A stretch of DNA of 64,000 nt from Leptolyngbya sp. FACHB-8 (GTDB taxonomy: Bacteria > Cyanobacteriota > Cyanobacteriia > Elainellales > Elainellaceae). The DNA lies in NCBI RefSeq assembly GCF_014695575.1, contig NZ_JACJOO010000064.1:124001-188000 (forward strand), written 5' to 3'. How positions within the stretch are numbered: position 1 is the first letter of the stretch; each line of letters begins with the position of its first letter. Under the pieces are notes generated by a model. The model had not been told where the DNA came from and searched no databases. It saw only the letters and a list, made by a program, of their open reading frames with translations. The position numbers and the translations under genes are program-made. This document shows, in pieces, positions 8,943 to 17,900 of this stretch.

Positions 8943-8972
8943 TGATTTTCGTGCATGTACGCACGAAAATCA
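8943..8972. repeat. Short hairpin upstream of the HTH-like gene
   Basis: TGATTTTCGTGC and its exact complement around ATGTAC. The same stem idea with other bases recurs at 35698 and 54631 (TTTCGTGC cores). Confidence 0.5.
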
Positions 8973-9054
8973 ACATTTCGGGCACCTCTAAAAACCTTCA
9001 TTTCACTGAACGTAACAGACTTGCAGATAAGCTGCGAGATGCGAATCAGTGTGT

Positions 9055-10350
9055 TTAGAAACCCCAGTAACGCCGTGGCCCTGTGTCCAGATGCACCACA
9101 CTTGGCATGTTGCTGTAGATGCCAATGCCGCCATTCCACCAGCCGAACACCGCGTTAGCAACCTGTCGTCCACTGAGCCCTGACACTTGAATATCAGCAG
9201 CCCGGCCAAACAGGTGTTGACTCCGGCTGGCTCCACCCACCTCGTTGTTCACTTCCGGCGGACGATACCAGGAATTAATCTGGAACGGCCGATCCAGTTG
9301 CTCTCGTGCCCGTTGCAGCTGACGGGCCAGGCCAATAATGTTTTCGGTAACGGCAACCGTAGGGGGAATGCGTGAGCCGTTCTTGGTAGCCTCGCCCCAG
9401 GTAAAGTTCCCACCCGGAATAATGGGCTGATCCGTATAGACCGTGCCATAGCTCCCCGGAAGCCGGAATCGCGTACCACTGTACTGGGGTGGTGGCGGTG
9501 CCGTCGGTGTGGGAGGCGGATAAACAATTTTGCCGCTAAATTCAACCCGAGCATGGCCCTTATAGACGTACCAGGTGCTTAAGTCGTTAACAAAGTCTTT
9601 GGGATACTTCAAGGCAAACTTGATGTGGTCGTCAAAATCACCTTGGGCATCGGCATAAGCATAAGATTGAAGAATCCAGGTGCTACCCTGGGCAACATCA
9701 ACTTTTTCATTTGCCGGAAGCTGGGAGGTCTGCAGTGGGCGGCGCTTGAAGAGGGTGCTACGCGTTACTCGCAGCACAAAATCATTCGGCTCAATTTTGG
9801 GATAAACAACCTCTCCATCAAATTCCACATAGGCATGTTGGTCATACACATACCAGGTGCTACGACCATTTAGAAAATCTTCCTGGTCGTTAATAGAGAT
9901 TTTGATGTGGTTGCTGAAATCACCCTGGCTGTCAGCATAAGCATAGGACTGCAAGACAAAGCGCCGACCAGCAACTACATTCACCGTTTCGCTGGGGTCC
10001 AACACAGACGTTTGCAGGGGACGTCGCTTGAAGGTTGTATCGCGTACCACCTTGAGAATTGGAAGTGATTGTTGATCCTCATGGGGATACACAATCACTC
10101 CGTCAAACTCTACCTGAGCGTTGGAGCTATGGACGAACCAGGTGTTAAAGCCCTGAATGGATTGGCCCATCAAAGCAAACTTGATGTGGCCGTCAAAGTC
10201 ACCGTTAATGTCGGCGTAGGCATAGGATTGAAGCTGGTACGTCTGCCCGGCCTTAACGGCGTAGGTTTCTCGGGGCGAAAGTTCGGCGGAGGGATCTGGG
10301 CGCAGTTTAAACAGGCCGTCCCGTATGACTCGCAGAATTCGCTGCACCAT
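9055..10350 (-). CDS. M15A-type D-Ala-D-Ala carboxypeptidase with three N-terminal repeats
   Basis: 431 residues. Three tandem repeats of about 90 residues (5-90, 98-185, 191-278), each with the cores FKRRPLQTS, LQSYAYAD, GDFDDHIK and TWYVY...VEFDG. A Pro-rich linker (279-289) leads to a peptidase M15A domain (about 295-431) with zinc-site motif SQHLFGRAADI (H379, D386) and a second histidine at SVVHLDTG. Members trim peptidoglycan stem peptides. No signal peptide was seen, so export is uncertain; the repeats might bind cell wall or another polymer. It is monocistronic with a 472-nt gap upstream. Confidence 0.85.
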   Translation of the reverse strand: MVQRILRVIRDGLFKLRPDPSAELSPRETYAVKAGQTYQLQSYAYADINGDFDGHIKFALMGQSIQGFNTWFVHSSNAQVEFDGVIVYPHEDQQSLPILKVVRDTTFKRRPLQTSVLDPSETVNVVAGRRFVLQSYAYADSQGDFSNHIKISINDQEDFLNGRSTWYVYDQHAYVEFDGEVVYPKIEPNDFVLRVTRSTLFKRRPLQTSQLPANEKVDVAQGSTWILQSYAYADAQGDFDDHIKFALKYPKDFVNDLSTWYVYKGHARVEFSGKIVYPPPTPTAPPPPQYSGTRFRLPGSYGTVYTDQPIIPGGNFTWGEATKNGSRIPPTVAVTENIIGLARQLQRAREQLDRPFQINSWYRPPEVNNEVGGASRSQHLFGRAADIQVSGLSGRQVANAVFGWWNGGIGIYSNMPSVVHLDTGPRRYWGF

Positions 10351-10602
10351 TGCATTGCCTCGTCGCTAGGGTTTCCTTTTCTTGGAAAGTAGCCCAAGGA
10401 GCTATTTCCCCTTCACCTTATACACCGTCGATCGCCCAATGAACATAACATTTCGCAACAGAGACGACTAATTTTGACGGAGTAGATGGGAGACCACAGA
10501 TTTCCGCTCAAAACCATAGCTGAATCCGCTCAAAGTAGAAACGTACTGAGGGAGCAGTTAATTCTCATTCTCAGGAGCTACAAGTTTTTATTGACTGTAC
10601 TT

Positions 10603-10728
10603 TAACCTCAGTTTGGGTTAAGGGCTTTTTCGAGAGGCGCGCAAGGCGCGCCCCTCGAAAAAGCCCATTTTGTCGTGCGCTATACGCACGACAAAACGGG
10701 CTTTTGGGCTTATCCCGAATTGAGGTTA
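10603..10728. repeat. R3 element, copy a (two-hairpin form)
   Basis: Bounded by TAACCTCAGTTTGGGTTAAG and TATCCCGAATTGAGGTTA, an inverted pair. Two internal hairpins: GGGCTTTTTCGAG...CTCGAAAAAGCCC and TTTTGTCGTGCGC...GCGCACGACAAAA-like stem (with TATAC loop side). The following sequence (CTTTATGCAGCATTTT) is shared with copy b. Confidence 0.85.
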
Positions 10729-10763
10729 CTTTATGCAGCATTTTCCGGTCTGATGAGGTTCGA

Positions 10764-10800
10764 GAGATGGATATGGAGCGCAGTCCCACATCCATCTCTC
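10764..10800. terminator. Hairpin after threonine dehydratase-type gene
   Basis: GAGAGATGGAT and its complement ATCCATCTCTC with a 15-nt loop, 21 nt beyond the stop of the minus-strand gene. No clear T run, so a weak call. Confidence 0.4.
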
Positions 10801-10821
10801 ATGCCCCACTGGGTTATAGCT

Positions 10822-11832
10822 TCACAGCTCCATTGCGGCAAATAAGGATGCTACCTGACGCAAATCGACATTGCCGCCGCTGAGAATAACGCCGACTCGG
10901 CTTCCTGAAGGCACGGCATAAAAGTTCTCCAGCAAGGCTGTAGCCGCCAACCCTCCCGTCGGTTCCAACACCAACTTCATCCGCTCCCATAGGAAAAAGA
11001 GTGTGCGAAGGAGCGCTTGATCGGGCACCGCCACCATATCGGTCACATAATGCAGCACCAGCGGAAAGGTCAACTTCCCTAGAAATGGTGTGCGAGCCCC
11101 ATCGGCAATCGTGTCAGGATTATGCACCGTTTGCAGAGTGCGGCTGTAGAAAGATCGGGTGGCATCGTCTCCAGCAGCAGGCTCTACCCCGACCATCCGG
11201 CAGTTTGGAGCAAGGTGGTGAGCCGCGATCGCACTTCCCGACAACAACCCACCTCCTCCACAACACACCAGCAGGTAATCCAACGGCCCCACGTCCTCTA
11301 ACAATTCCTTCGCTGCCGTTCCCTGCCCCGCAATAATGTGCGGATGATCGTAGGGCGGGATGATCACAGAACCCTGCTCTGTAGCCAGTTCCTGGGCCAG
11401 GGCTTCTCGGTTTACGGAGGTGCGATCGTACAGCCGCACCTCTGCCCCATAGCCCTGAGTTGCCTGCTGTTTAACGACAGGAGCATCGTCCGGCATGATG
11501 ATGGTCGTGGCGACCCCAAGTAGTTGGCCTGAAAGGGCGATCGCCTGGGCATGATTACCTGACGAAAAGGTGAGAACACCGCGTTGACGCTGTTCGGGGG
11601 TGAGTTGAGCGATCGCGTTATAAGCTCCCCGAAACTTAAATGATCCCGTCCGCTGGAAGTTTTCACACTTGAAAAATACCTCGCAGCGTGTGCGTTCATT
11701 CACCGTACGGGAGGTCATCACAGGAGTCTTGTGGGCAACACCAGATAACCGTTCTGCCGCTGCCGCTACATCAGCAAAACTGACGGGTAATTCCGCTGCA
11801 TCTGCCACAAATTCAGAAGCATGAGTTGCCAT
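10822..11832 (-). CDS. PLP-dependent threonine/serine dehydratase family protein
   Basis: 336 residues, the length of the catabolic (no regulatory domain) threonine dehydratase / serine racemase group. PLP-lysine in TGSFKFRGAYNA (K66), SSGNHAQAIAL, phosphate loop CCGGGGLLSG and a C-terminal ILSGGNVD. It would deaminate Thr or Ser to the 2-oxo acid and ammonia or racemise Ser. The lack of an ACT-like C-terminal domain argues against the allosteric biosynthetic IlvA. Monocistronic. Confidence 0.88.
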   Translation of the reverse strand: MATHASEFVADAAELPVSFADVAAAAERLSGVAHKTPVMTSRTVNERTRCEVFFKCENFQRTGSFKFRGAYNAIAQLTPEQRQRGVLTFSSGNHAQAIALSGQLLGVATTIIMPDDAPVVKQQATQGYGAEVRLYDRTSVNREALAQELATEQGSVIIPPYDHPHIIAGQGTAAKELLEDVGPLDYLLVCCGGGGLLSGSAIAAHHLAPNCRMVGVEPAAGDDATRSFYSRTLQTVHNPDTIADGARTPFLGKLTFPLVLHYVTDMVAVPDQALLRTLFFLWERMKLVLEPTGGLAATALLENFYAVPSGSRVGVILSGGNVDLRQVASLFAAMEL

Positions 11833-11874
11833 CGCCTAAGTCTCCGGGTTGTATAGGGCCATGCGCTTAAAACG

Positions 11875-11945
11875 AGGAAGATTGTTTTTGAAAAGCCATG
11901 CAGAGTGTAGCTTTTCAAAAATTAACCTGTCCGAATCAGGTTCGT
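11875..11945. repeat. R5 element, copy a
   Basis: TTTTTGAAAAGCCATGC ... GCTTTTCAAAAATTAA followed by CCTGTCC. It forms a hairpin and matches 54890-54960 (TTTTTGAAAAGCCGTGC ... TTTTCAAAATTAATTGTCC). Confidence 0.6.
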
Positions 11946-11949
11946 AAGG

Positions 11950-12049
11950 CTATATAGCGCTTTGCGTGTTGATTCAGTACGGTGGTGTAGGGCGCTTCGC
12001 ACCCTACACCACCATTTTTGTACTTAACGCATTTGCACGCCGCTATATC
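11950..12049. repeat. R6 element, copy a
   Basis: Ends CTATATAGCGCTTTGCGTG then TTGATTCAGT, and AACGCATTTGCACGCCGCTATAT on the other side (written here as AACGCATTTGCA and CGCCGCTATAT). Inside is the hairpin GGTGGTGTAGGGCG, CTTCG, then the complement. The copy at 52511 keeps the ends but the stem is eroded. Confidence 0.65.
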
Positions 12050-12079
12050 CGGGCCGATGGAATCACTCTAGAACCCGAA

Positions 12080-12114
12080 AGAGGATGGGTGGCGCAACGC
12101 ACCACCCATCCTCT
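12080..12114. terminator. Hairpin downstream of DUF1499 gene
   Basis: AGAGGATGGGTGGCGC pairs with GCACCACCCATCCTCT, one mismatch, loop AAC. It is 29 nt beyond the stop on the minus strand. Confidence 0.5.
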
Positions 12115-12142
12115 GTTTTGGAACAATACGAGCTTTATAGAA

Positions 12143-12676
12143 TTACGCGTTATACGCAGCCCGGATTTCCTCGATCCGCTTGCGATTCAAGCCCAAGTCA
12201 GACTGCCCCAGACGCGATGCCGATCGCACGTGCAGTGTACCCGTTTCGGCATCCGCAAAGAATTCTACATCGTCCACAAAACCCATCAATGGTGTTGTGA
12301 ATTCGGCATAGAGGTAGTTTTCCGTTTGTTGGATTACTTCCGTGCGGGGCAGGTTGGTGATGACCGATTTGAGGCGGGCGATCGCCTCCGGAGCACTGTC
12401 AGTAAAGGTCAACGGTGCAACATAGTGTTCTGCATCCGCTTCAAGGCTTTGGCTACAAACACAGTTGGGAGAACCAGGGCAGGCTGCCAGCTTGCCGTCT
12501 TTGACGCCCAGGGTAGCAGGGCGAGTACCGGAAAAAGAAAACAGCGATTTCTTAGCCATGGTTTGAGCTATCAATACATCGGAAGGGGAAAGGGACAAGG
12601 GATAGGCTACGGCAGGAGCAGCCGTTCCTATAAACAGCGCAACGGCCACCAGCCATGTCATCAAAATTTTCAGCAT
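12143..12676 (-). CDS. Secreted DUF1499 domain protein
   Basis: 177 residues. A signal peptide (MLKILMTWLVAVALFIGTAA, cleavage near AVAYP, residue 24) precedes a DUF1499 domain with its hallmark CPGSPNCVCSQS and DDVEFFAD...VRSASRLGQSDLG. The family is common in cyanobacteria and plastids, with no settled biochemical role. The Cys pair in the hallmark could form a disulfide in the periplasm or lumen, which is an inference. Monocistronic. Confidence 0.87.
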   Translation of the reverse strand: MLKILMTWLVAVALFIGTAAPAVAYPLSLSPSDVLIAQTMAKKSLFSFSGTRPATLGVKDGKLAACPGSPNCVCSQSLEADAEHYVAPLTFTDSAPEAIARLKSVITNLPRTEVIQQTENYLYAEFTTPLMGFVDDVEFFADAETGTLHVRSASRLGQSDLGLNRKRIEEIRAAYNA

Positions 12677-12798
12677 AAACTTCTCAGAACAAACTCCAGG
12701 ATGGATAACGTTGCGTTCAATGAACGTCTATAGCCATCCTATAGCGCCACATCCCACTCCTCAATGAATAGACCTCCTGCATGAATCGTTTTTTTGGG

Positions 12799-12839
12799 GC
12801 GTGAATCGTTGCGCGGCGGAGCCACGCAACGATTCACGC
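12799..12839. repeat. Hairpin in gap between SRPBCC and DUF1499 genes
   Basis: GCGTGAATCGTTGCG and its exact complement around an 11-nt loop. It lies downstream of the minus-strand SRPBCC gene. Confidence 0.6.
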
Positions 12840-12905
12840 AGGAGTTCTAATACTTCTACGAAAGAGGTGCAAAGATGGCCCTTGCAGCCAGCTTTAAAAC
12901 ACGCC

Positions 12906-13340
12906 CTAATACTTTTCCAGGTAACGCTTCAATTCCTGGGCCATGCGACGTAGCCCCCGCTGTTCCTCCCTGCGAATAAATGGCAGAAAAACGCTCGATA
13001 GTGCGCCTGAAAATCTGACCCGGTGGGTATAGCGCGTCCGATTTCGCCCCACCTCCTGTAGCTCAAATCCATGCTGACAGCGAAACCCAGGAGCCGTGTA
13101 AACCCACTGCAAACTCACATCGGGTTGCACCAGCGTAATTAACGGCTCAATTTCTGTTTCTGTCTCCCGTGACTCTCGCTTCAGCCATAGCTTAACCGTC
13201 TCCCCCTGGCGAAATGGCCGTTCGGGTGAGCGATCGTATAGATACGTGTTCCAGTACAGCCAGTCGCGCTTCCGTACCAGAGCATCCCAAACCGCCGCTC
13301 GGGGCGCATTAATTTCAATCTCGGTGTAAAGGCTGGGCAT
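12906..13340 (-). CDS. SRPBCC (START-like) domain protein
   Basis: 144 residues from MPSLYTEIEINAPRAAVWDAL, a classic SRPBCC beginning (charged first strand, then APRAAVWDAL helix). I preferred this ATG at 13340 to one 36 nt upstream, because it starts the domain cleanly and lies only 2 nt after the stop of the GNAT gene. Other matches: FELQEVGRNRTRYTHRVRFSG and C-terminal long helix GLRRMAQELKRYLEKY. Such proteins bind hydrophobic ligands or act in polyketide or lipid handling. Ligand unknown. Likely co-transcribed with the GNAT gene. Confidence 0.82.
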   Translation of the reverse strand: MPSLYTEIEINAPRAAVWDALVRKRDWLYWNTYLYDRSPERPFRQGETVKLWLKRESRETETEIEPLITLVQPDVSLQWVYTAPGFRCQHGFELQEVGRNRTRYTHRVRFSGALSSVFLPFIRREEQRGLRRMAQELKRYLEKY

Positions 13341-13342
13341 AG

Positions 13343-13825
13343 TTAAACCAGATACTTCACATAGGCGCGATCGCACCGCGTTGTTTCTACTTCCGGGCTG
13401 GGCAAATAGCCATGCCCCTCATACAGGCGCACGGCTTCCTTCAACACACTGGCGGTTTCAATCCAGATTTGGGTATAACCGAGGTGGGCAATCACCGTCT
13501 CTAACTCCCCTAACAAAAATCGCCCCAGCCCCAGCCCCCGCGCCTCGGGCACCAGATACATCTTACGGATCTCGACCGCCTTTTCGCCCCGTTCTACCGG
13601 ATAAAAGGCTGCCGTTCCCACCATACGCCCTTCTTGTTCTACCACCCAAAACTGCCCACCCGTAGCCTGGTAAGCCTGCTCCACGTTCCACACATCCCAG
13701 TCGGCCAGATGAGGTTGGCTATCCAGGCCACATTCTTTGAGAACGGTAGCAATCAGGTCAAAGGCCGTTTGGCGATCGCCCGGTTCCCAATCGCGAATCA
13801 AAAAATTTTGATAGATCGTTTTCAT
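13343..13825 (-). CDS. GNAT family N-acetyltransferase
   Basis: 160 residues from MKTIYQNFLIRDW. Acetyl-CoA loop in VPEARGLGLGRFLL (R/Q-x-x-G-x-G/A type), preceded by VEIRKMYLV, the usual beta-4. The C-terminal YEGHGYLPSP is the common end of the fold. Substrate unknown. It is followed 2 nt later by the SRPBCC gene, so both are probably translated from one mRNA. An in-frame ATG upstream (13864) would add 13 residues unlike the family. Confidence 0.88.
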   Translation of the reverse strand: MKTIYQNFLIRDWEPGDRQTAFDLIATVLKECGLDSQPHLADWDVWNVEQAYQATGGQFWVVEQEGRMVGTAAFYPVERGEKAVEIRKMYLVPEARGLGLGRFLLGELETVIAHLGYTQIWIETASVLKEAVRLYEGHGYLPSPEVETTRCDRAYVKYLV

Positions 13826-13925
13826 AAGCCTCTGCATGAGGTTCCAGAAACCCAGTCTCGGCAACGCTCAGGGTCTGAATACCTTTTATCCAACAACACA
13901 TTAAGAGACTTCTACGGAAATCTCT

Positions 13926-14549
13926 TTAGCTGTGAATGCGGGGTTCTGGGTGCAGCGTTGCCAGTAATTCGCTCTCCACAGTAGCGAGTTCATCAAGACG
14001 GTGGTTAACCGTATCCCGATCGAAGTCAGCGATCGCTAACGTCCAATAAGCCCCATAATGCCGCGCCTCTGAAGCCATCAATCCTCGATAGAAAGCAGAT
14101 AGTTCTGGGTCGGGGCAGTGGGCCGCCAGCAAACCCAACCGTTCATGGCTTCGGGCTTCAATCAGTCCGGCTACTAGCAGTAAATCCAGCATCCGCTCCG
14201 GCTCATCGCGCCGAACCTGCGCTTTCAGCCCAGCTCCATAAGGTGGAGCCGAAAGGGGAGCCAGGGGAACGCCCCGACGGTCGAGCCATTGGTTGACCCG
14301 TTCGAAGTGTTCCAGTTCTTCCTGAGCGATCGCCGTCAATGCCCGCACCAATTTCCGATGGGAGGGATAGCGAAACATCAAATTGAGGGCAACGCTGGCT
14401 GCCTTGCGTTCGCAGTGGGAATGGTCGAGTAGAACCGTATCGAGATGGGCGATCGCCTGCTCTATCCACGCCTCTGAGGTGGGCTGTTTTAGAAATTTGA
14501 TCGGTTTAGGGGCCAAAGTTTCCACAGGCAAATCCAGCAACTGTTGCAA
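13926..14549 (-). CDS. miaE: tRNA 2-methylthio-N6-isopentenyl adenosine-37 hydroxylase MiaE-like
   Basis: 207 residues starting with TTG; no ATG or GTG fits between it and the upstream in-frame stop. It is a diiron ferritin-like four-helix protein with ligands in HCERKA, EELEHFERV, EARSHERL and SEARHYGAYW. KFLKQPTSEAWIEQA near residue 18 is typical of MiaE. It hydroxylates the isopentenyl group of ms2i6A37 in tRNA. No miaA or miaB is nearby. Monocistronic, convergent with nothing close. Confidence 0.88.
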   Translation of the reverse strand: MQQLLDLPVETLAPKPIKFLKQPTSEAWIEQAIAHLDTVLLDHSHCERKAASVALNLMFRYPSHRKLVRALTAIAQEELEHFERVNQWLDRRGVPLAPLSAPPYGAGLKAQVRRDEPERMLDLLLVAGLIEARSHERLGLLAAHCPDPELSAFYRGLMASEARHYGAYWTLAIADFDRDTVNHRLDELATVESELLATLHPEPRIHS

Positions 14550-14650
14550 AGCAAGCGGTGCAGGTTATTAGATATAACCCAACCGCGTCTCTTCGATCTT
14601 ATGCCATCCAGGTTAGAACAACGAGAGCGGCCCTGAACCTGGATGTCACT

Positions 14651-14722
14651 CTAGTAGGCTGCGGCCTAAGTTCGCACCCTACACAAAAACATAGGTGATG
14701 GATTTCCGCCTCAGCGTACTAG
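14651..14722. repeat. R1 element, copy b (deletion derivative)
   Basis: 72 nt, same ends as copy a, but the left hairpin arm is gone: AAGTTC joins directly to GCACCCTACACAAAAACATAGG. The two TTC triplets flanking the lost arm in copy a suggest deletion by slippage between them. Confidence 0.85.
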
Positions 14723-14746
14723 AAGCTTCATGACCATCCAATACAC

Positions 14747-14837
14747 GAGAACTTACGCTAGCTCGCCTATGTTGGGTGCATTTTTGTTGTGTATGGGTAT
14801 GAAGCACCCATACACAACAAAAATTGCGTAAGTTCTG
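14747..14837. repeat. R2 element, copy d
   Basis: GAACTTACGC and GCGTAAGTTC ends, with hairpin TTTTTGTTGTGTATGGGT, tip ATGAAGC, and the complementary arm ACCCATACACAACAAAAA. The end sequence matches R2a/b, the stem does not. It is 24 nt from R1b. Confidence 0.75.
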
Positions 14838-14923
14838 ACATAGGAGGCAGGGGAGACTGTATCCCACCTTCCTCTTGTGTATTAGACAGAACCCTCAGGT
14901 TGCGATTGGTCATCGCGACCCAC

Positions 14924-17900
14924 TCATCCTTGGGTAATGACAAAATTATTCGAACTCAGTTGACCTGGACGAACATTTTGCACAGTGGCCAGAGTCACAA
15001 ACTCCTGCCCGGTTCCCACACCGTCTCGATCAATCTGTAGACGGGTCGAAGTGCCTGCCGCTTCTAACCGAACATATTGGATGAAGCGTGCAAACGGTGT
15101 GCCTTGACGGAAACCTGCTAGCTTGAAGATCTCAGATAGATCAATTAGATCCTGACCGGCCTGGAAATCGCGGATTGTATCCCCCCCATCCTGCAACGTG
15201 TTGTACCGGAAAATGTCACGCCCTTTGCCCGCCGTTAAGACATCCGTACCCGTACCACCGTTTAGAATATCGGCTCCGTCACCCCCTAATAAGGTGTCAT
15301 TGCCCGCGTTACCAAACAGGAAGTCGTTGCCAACCTCGCCATAGAGAACGTCATCCCCGGTTCCGTCGACTAGCTGGTCATTCCCCAACCCGCCATAAAC
15401 AACATCATTGCCACCACTACCACTGAGCCTATCGTCACCCCCCAAGCCGAAGATGGCATCCTTACCACCCTGACCATAGAGGATGTCGTGGATTGAAGTC
15501 CCCCGGACCGTTTCATTCGCTCTACTTCCAGTAAATTTGCGACCGAGGGGCGACGTCACAAACTGGATAGCAGGCGGTTGAAGTGCCGTCACACCTCGCA
15601 GCCAGGTCATAGAGCCACCCTGAGTCAGCGCATTACCCGTCGCATCGGCAATGCCAGCACCTGCGGCTCTGAGCGTAAAGCTATAGCGACCCTGAGCTGT
15701 CGTTAAGGGCGCCAGATTACTCAGGGTATAGACAGTCCTATTGGCATTTGCCGTTAGGGTTGCCCGATCCAGGTTTAAAGCAACACCATTACGTGTCAGG
15801 CGCAAGTCGCTCTTGCCCAATCCCGTAACAGCTTCATTAAACCGAAGGAACAGTCTTCCTGTGGCTGCATCAAATCGGCCATCCTGCAGGGTTGCCGCGA
15901 CCATATCGCATGAGACACTGGGTAGAGCCGTGTCCAGGGTATAAACCTCACCCGTCGTAAAGCCCCCAGCGAGAGTCTGACCTGCCGCATCAGCGATGGT
16001 TGCACCAGACAACACATCCAATCTCAGATCACCCTGCCCCGCTGTGATGTTGACCGTGACATCAATCGCATTACCCTGATTGGCAGAAACGGATGCGACA
16101 GTCGCCTGCAGATTTCCTGTTCGGTTCAGCCTGAAGTCATTGATGTTGACACCCTCTACCGCTTCACTAAAGTTGACGGTAAAGACTACGCTACTGGCCC
16201 CTGTAACAGGTGTAGTCGGAGTTTTCCGAAGGATGGAGGTTACGGTCGGAACAACGTTATCCAGGGTGTAAACCTGATCCACATCCGGTTCACCTGGCAG
16301 AAGGGCATAATCTACGGCATCGATAATGTTGTTGCTCGTCGCGAGATCCAGCCCAACGGTGCCGTTGAAGTTGGCCAGGTTCCCACCGGATACGGTGACG
16401 TCATACATCGTGCCACCAACCGGAGTGACTCCAGTAACCGTGGCACCACTTGTACCATTCACCTGAAAGTCAGTTGCATCAACATTCTGTACCACTTCAC
16501 TGAAGGTCAGTCGGAAGACCAGGCTATCTGCATTAGTGGCAGATGTATTGGGAGTTTGTAGAGCGATCGCCGTCAGCTGAGGAGGTGCCGAGTCCAGCAC
16601 GATATTCTTGATGCTCCCGAGGGAATTCGGGCTATCCAGCGCTGGCAGTGTGAGAACGGCATCATTCCCCGATACATCCTGAATCGAGCCACCATTCAAA
16701 GACAGGGCTGTCGTTGAGACATAGTTCAGGTCTTCACTCACATCCCCCTGGCCCACGACATATCGGAAGGTCAAAACATTCGTACCGCTGCCGGAGAAGT
16801 AATCGGCTACAGCATCGGTTGTCCCCGTTTCTAAGGCCAGACGTGGCGCACCTGCAACATTGGTCACCTCTGACATCTCCAGGGTAATGTCAATCACATC
16901 ACCCACCTTGTAGCTCCCATTCGCAGCTAAGGAAGACACCCGCACCACTGTTGGCCCACTATTGTCTAACGTGTAGGTTTCATCTGTGGTGGGTTCCACC
17001 GTTGGCAGTGCGTTGCCGGCCACATCTATGATGTTTTGGCCTGGCTGCCCTGTTGCCAGGCTCAGCCCCACTGTTCCCGTGAAGGTCGCCAGGTTTCCAC
17101 CCGATACCGTTACGTCATACACAGAAACCCCAATGCTCGTGACATTCGTCACCGTAGCGGTGGTTCCCCCCACGACGGCAAAATCATCGGCTGTCACGCC
17201 AGTAACCGCCTCACTAAAGCTCACGCGGTAAACCAGTGAGTCGGTACTGGTCAGTTGATCAATTGGATCTTGTCGGGTAATTGCGGTCAGTGTAGGAGCC
17301 GTCGTGTCAATGATGAGGTCCTTGTTCGCCCCCAAAGAGTTACCTGCACCTGGAGCGGGCAACGTCAGATCAGCAGCATTACCCGCAGCATCCCCAATGG
17401 TTCCACTGTTGAGAGTCAGAGCATTCGTGCTGGTGTAATCCAAATCGGGCGTGCTGTTTCCAGCTGCAACCGTATAGGTAAAGGTGAGGGTGTCAGTTCC
17501 ACTGCCACTGGCATAGGTCGCGATCGCATCCGTCGTGCCGGTCTCCAGAGCAAGCTGCGGTGTCCCCGTAACGTTGACGGATTCCGAGAACTGCACCGTA
17601 ATCGAGACAGTATCGCCTGTGTTGTAGCTGCCATTGTTCGTCGAGGAGCTAACACCCAGGATGGTTGGCTGCGTGTTGTCGAGGGTAAAGGTCTGATCAG
17701 TGGTCGGCTCACCCGGCAACAATGCATTAGTTGCCCCGTCGGTAATATTCTGGGTTCCTGCCAGGTTCAACCCAACGGTGCCATTGAAGCTAGCCAAGGC
17801 CGCATCCGCAACGACTACTGAGTACACGGCTCCACTGCCCGTCACACTGGTAATGCTGGCGGAGGGTATGCCGTTCACGGTAAAGTCCGACACATCGACC

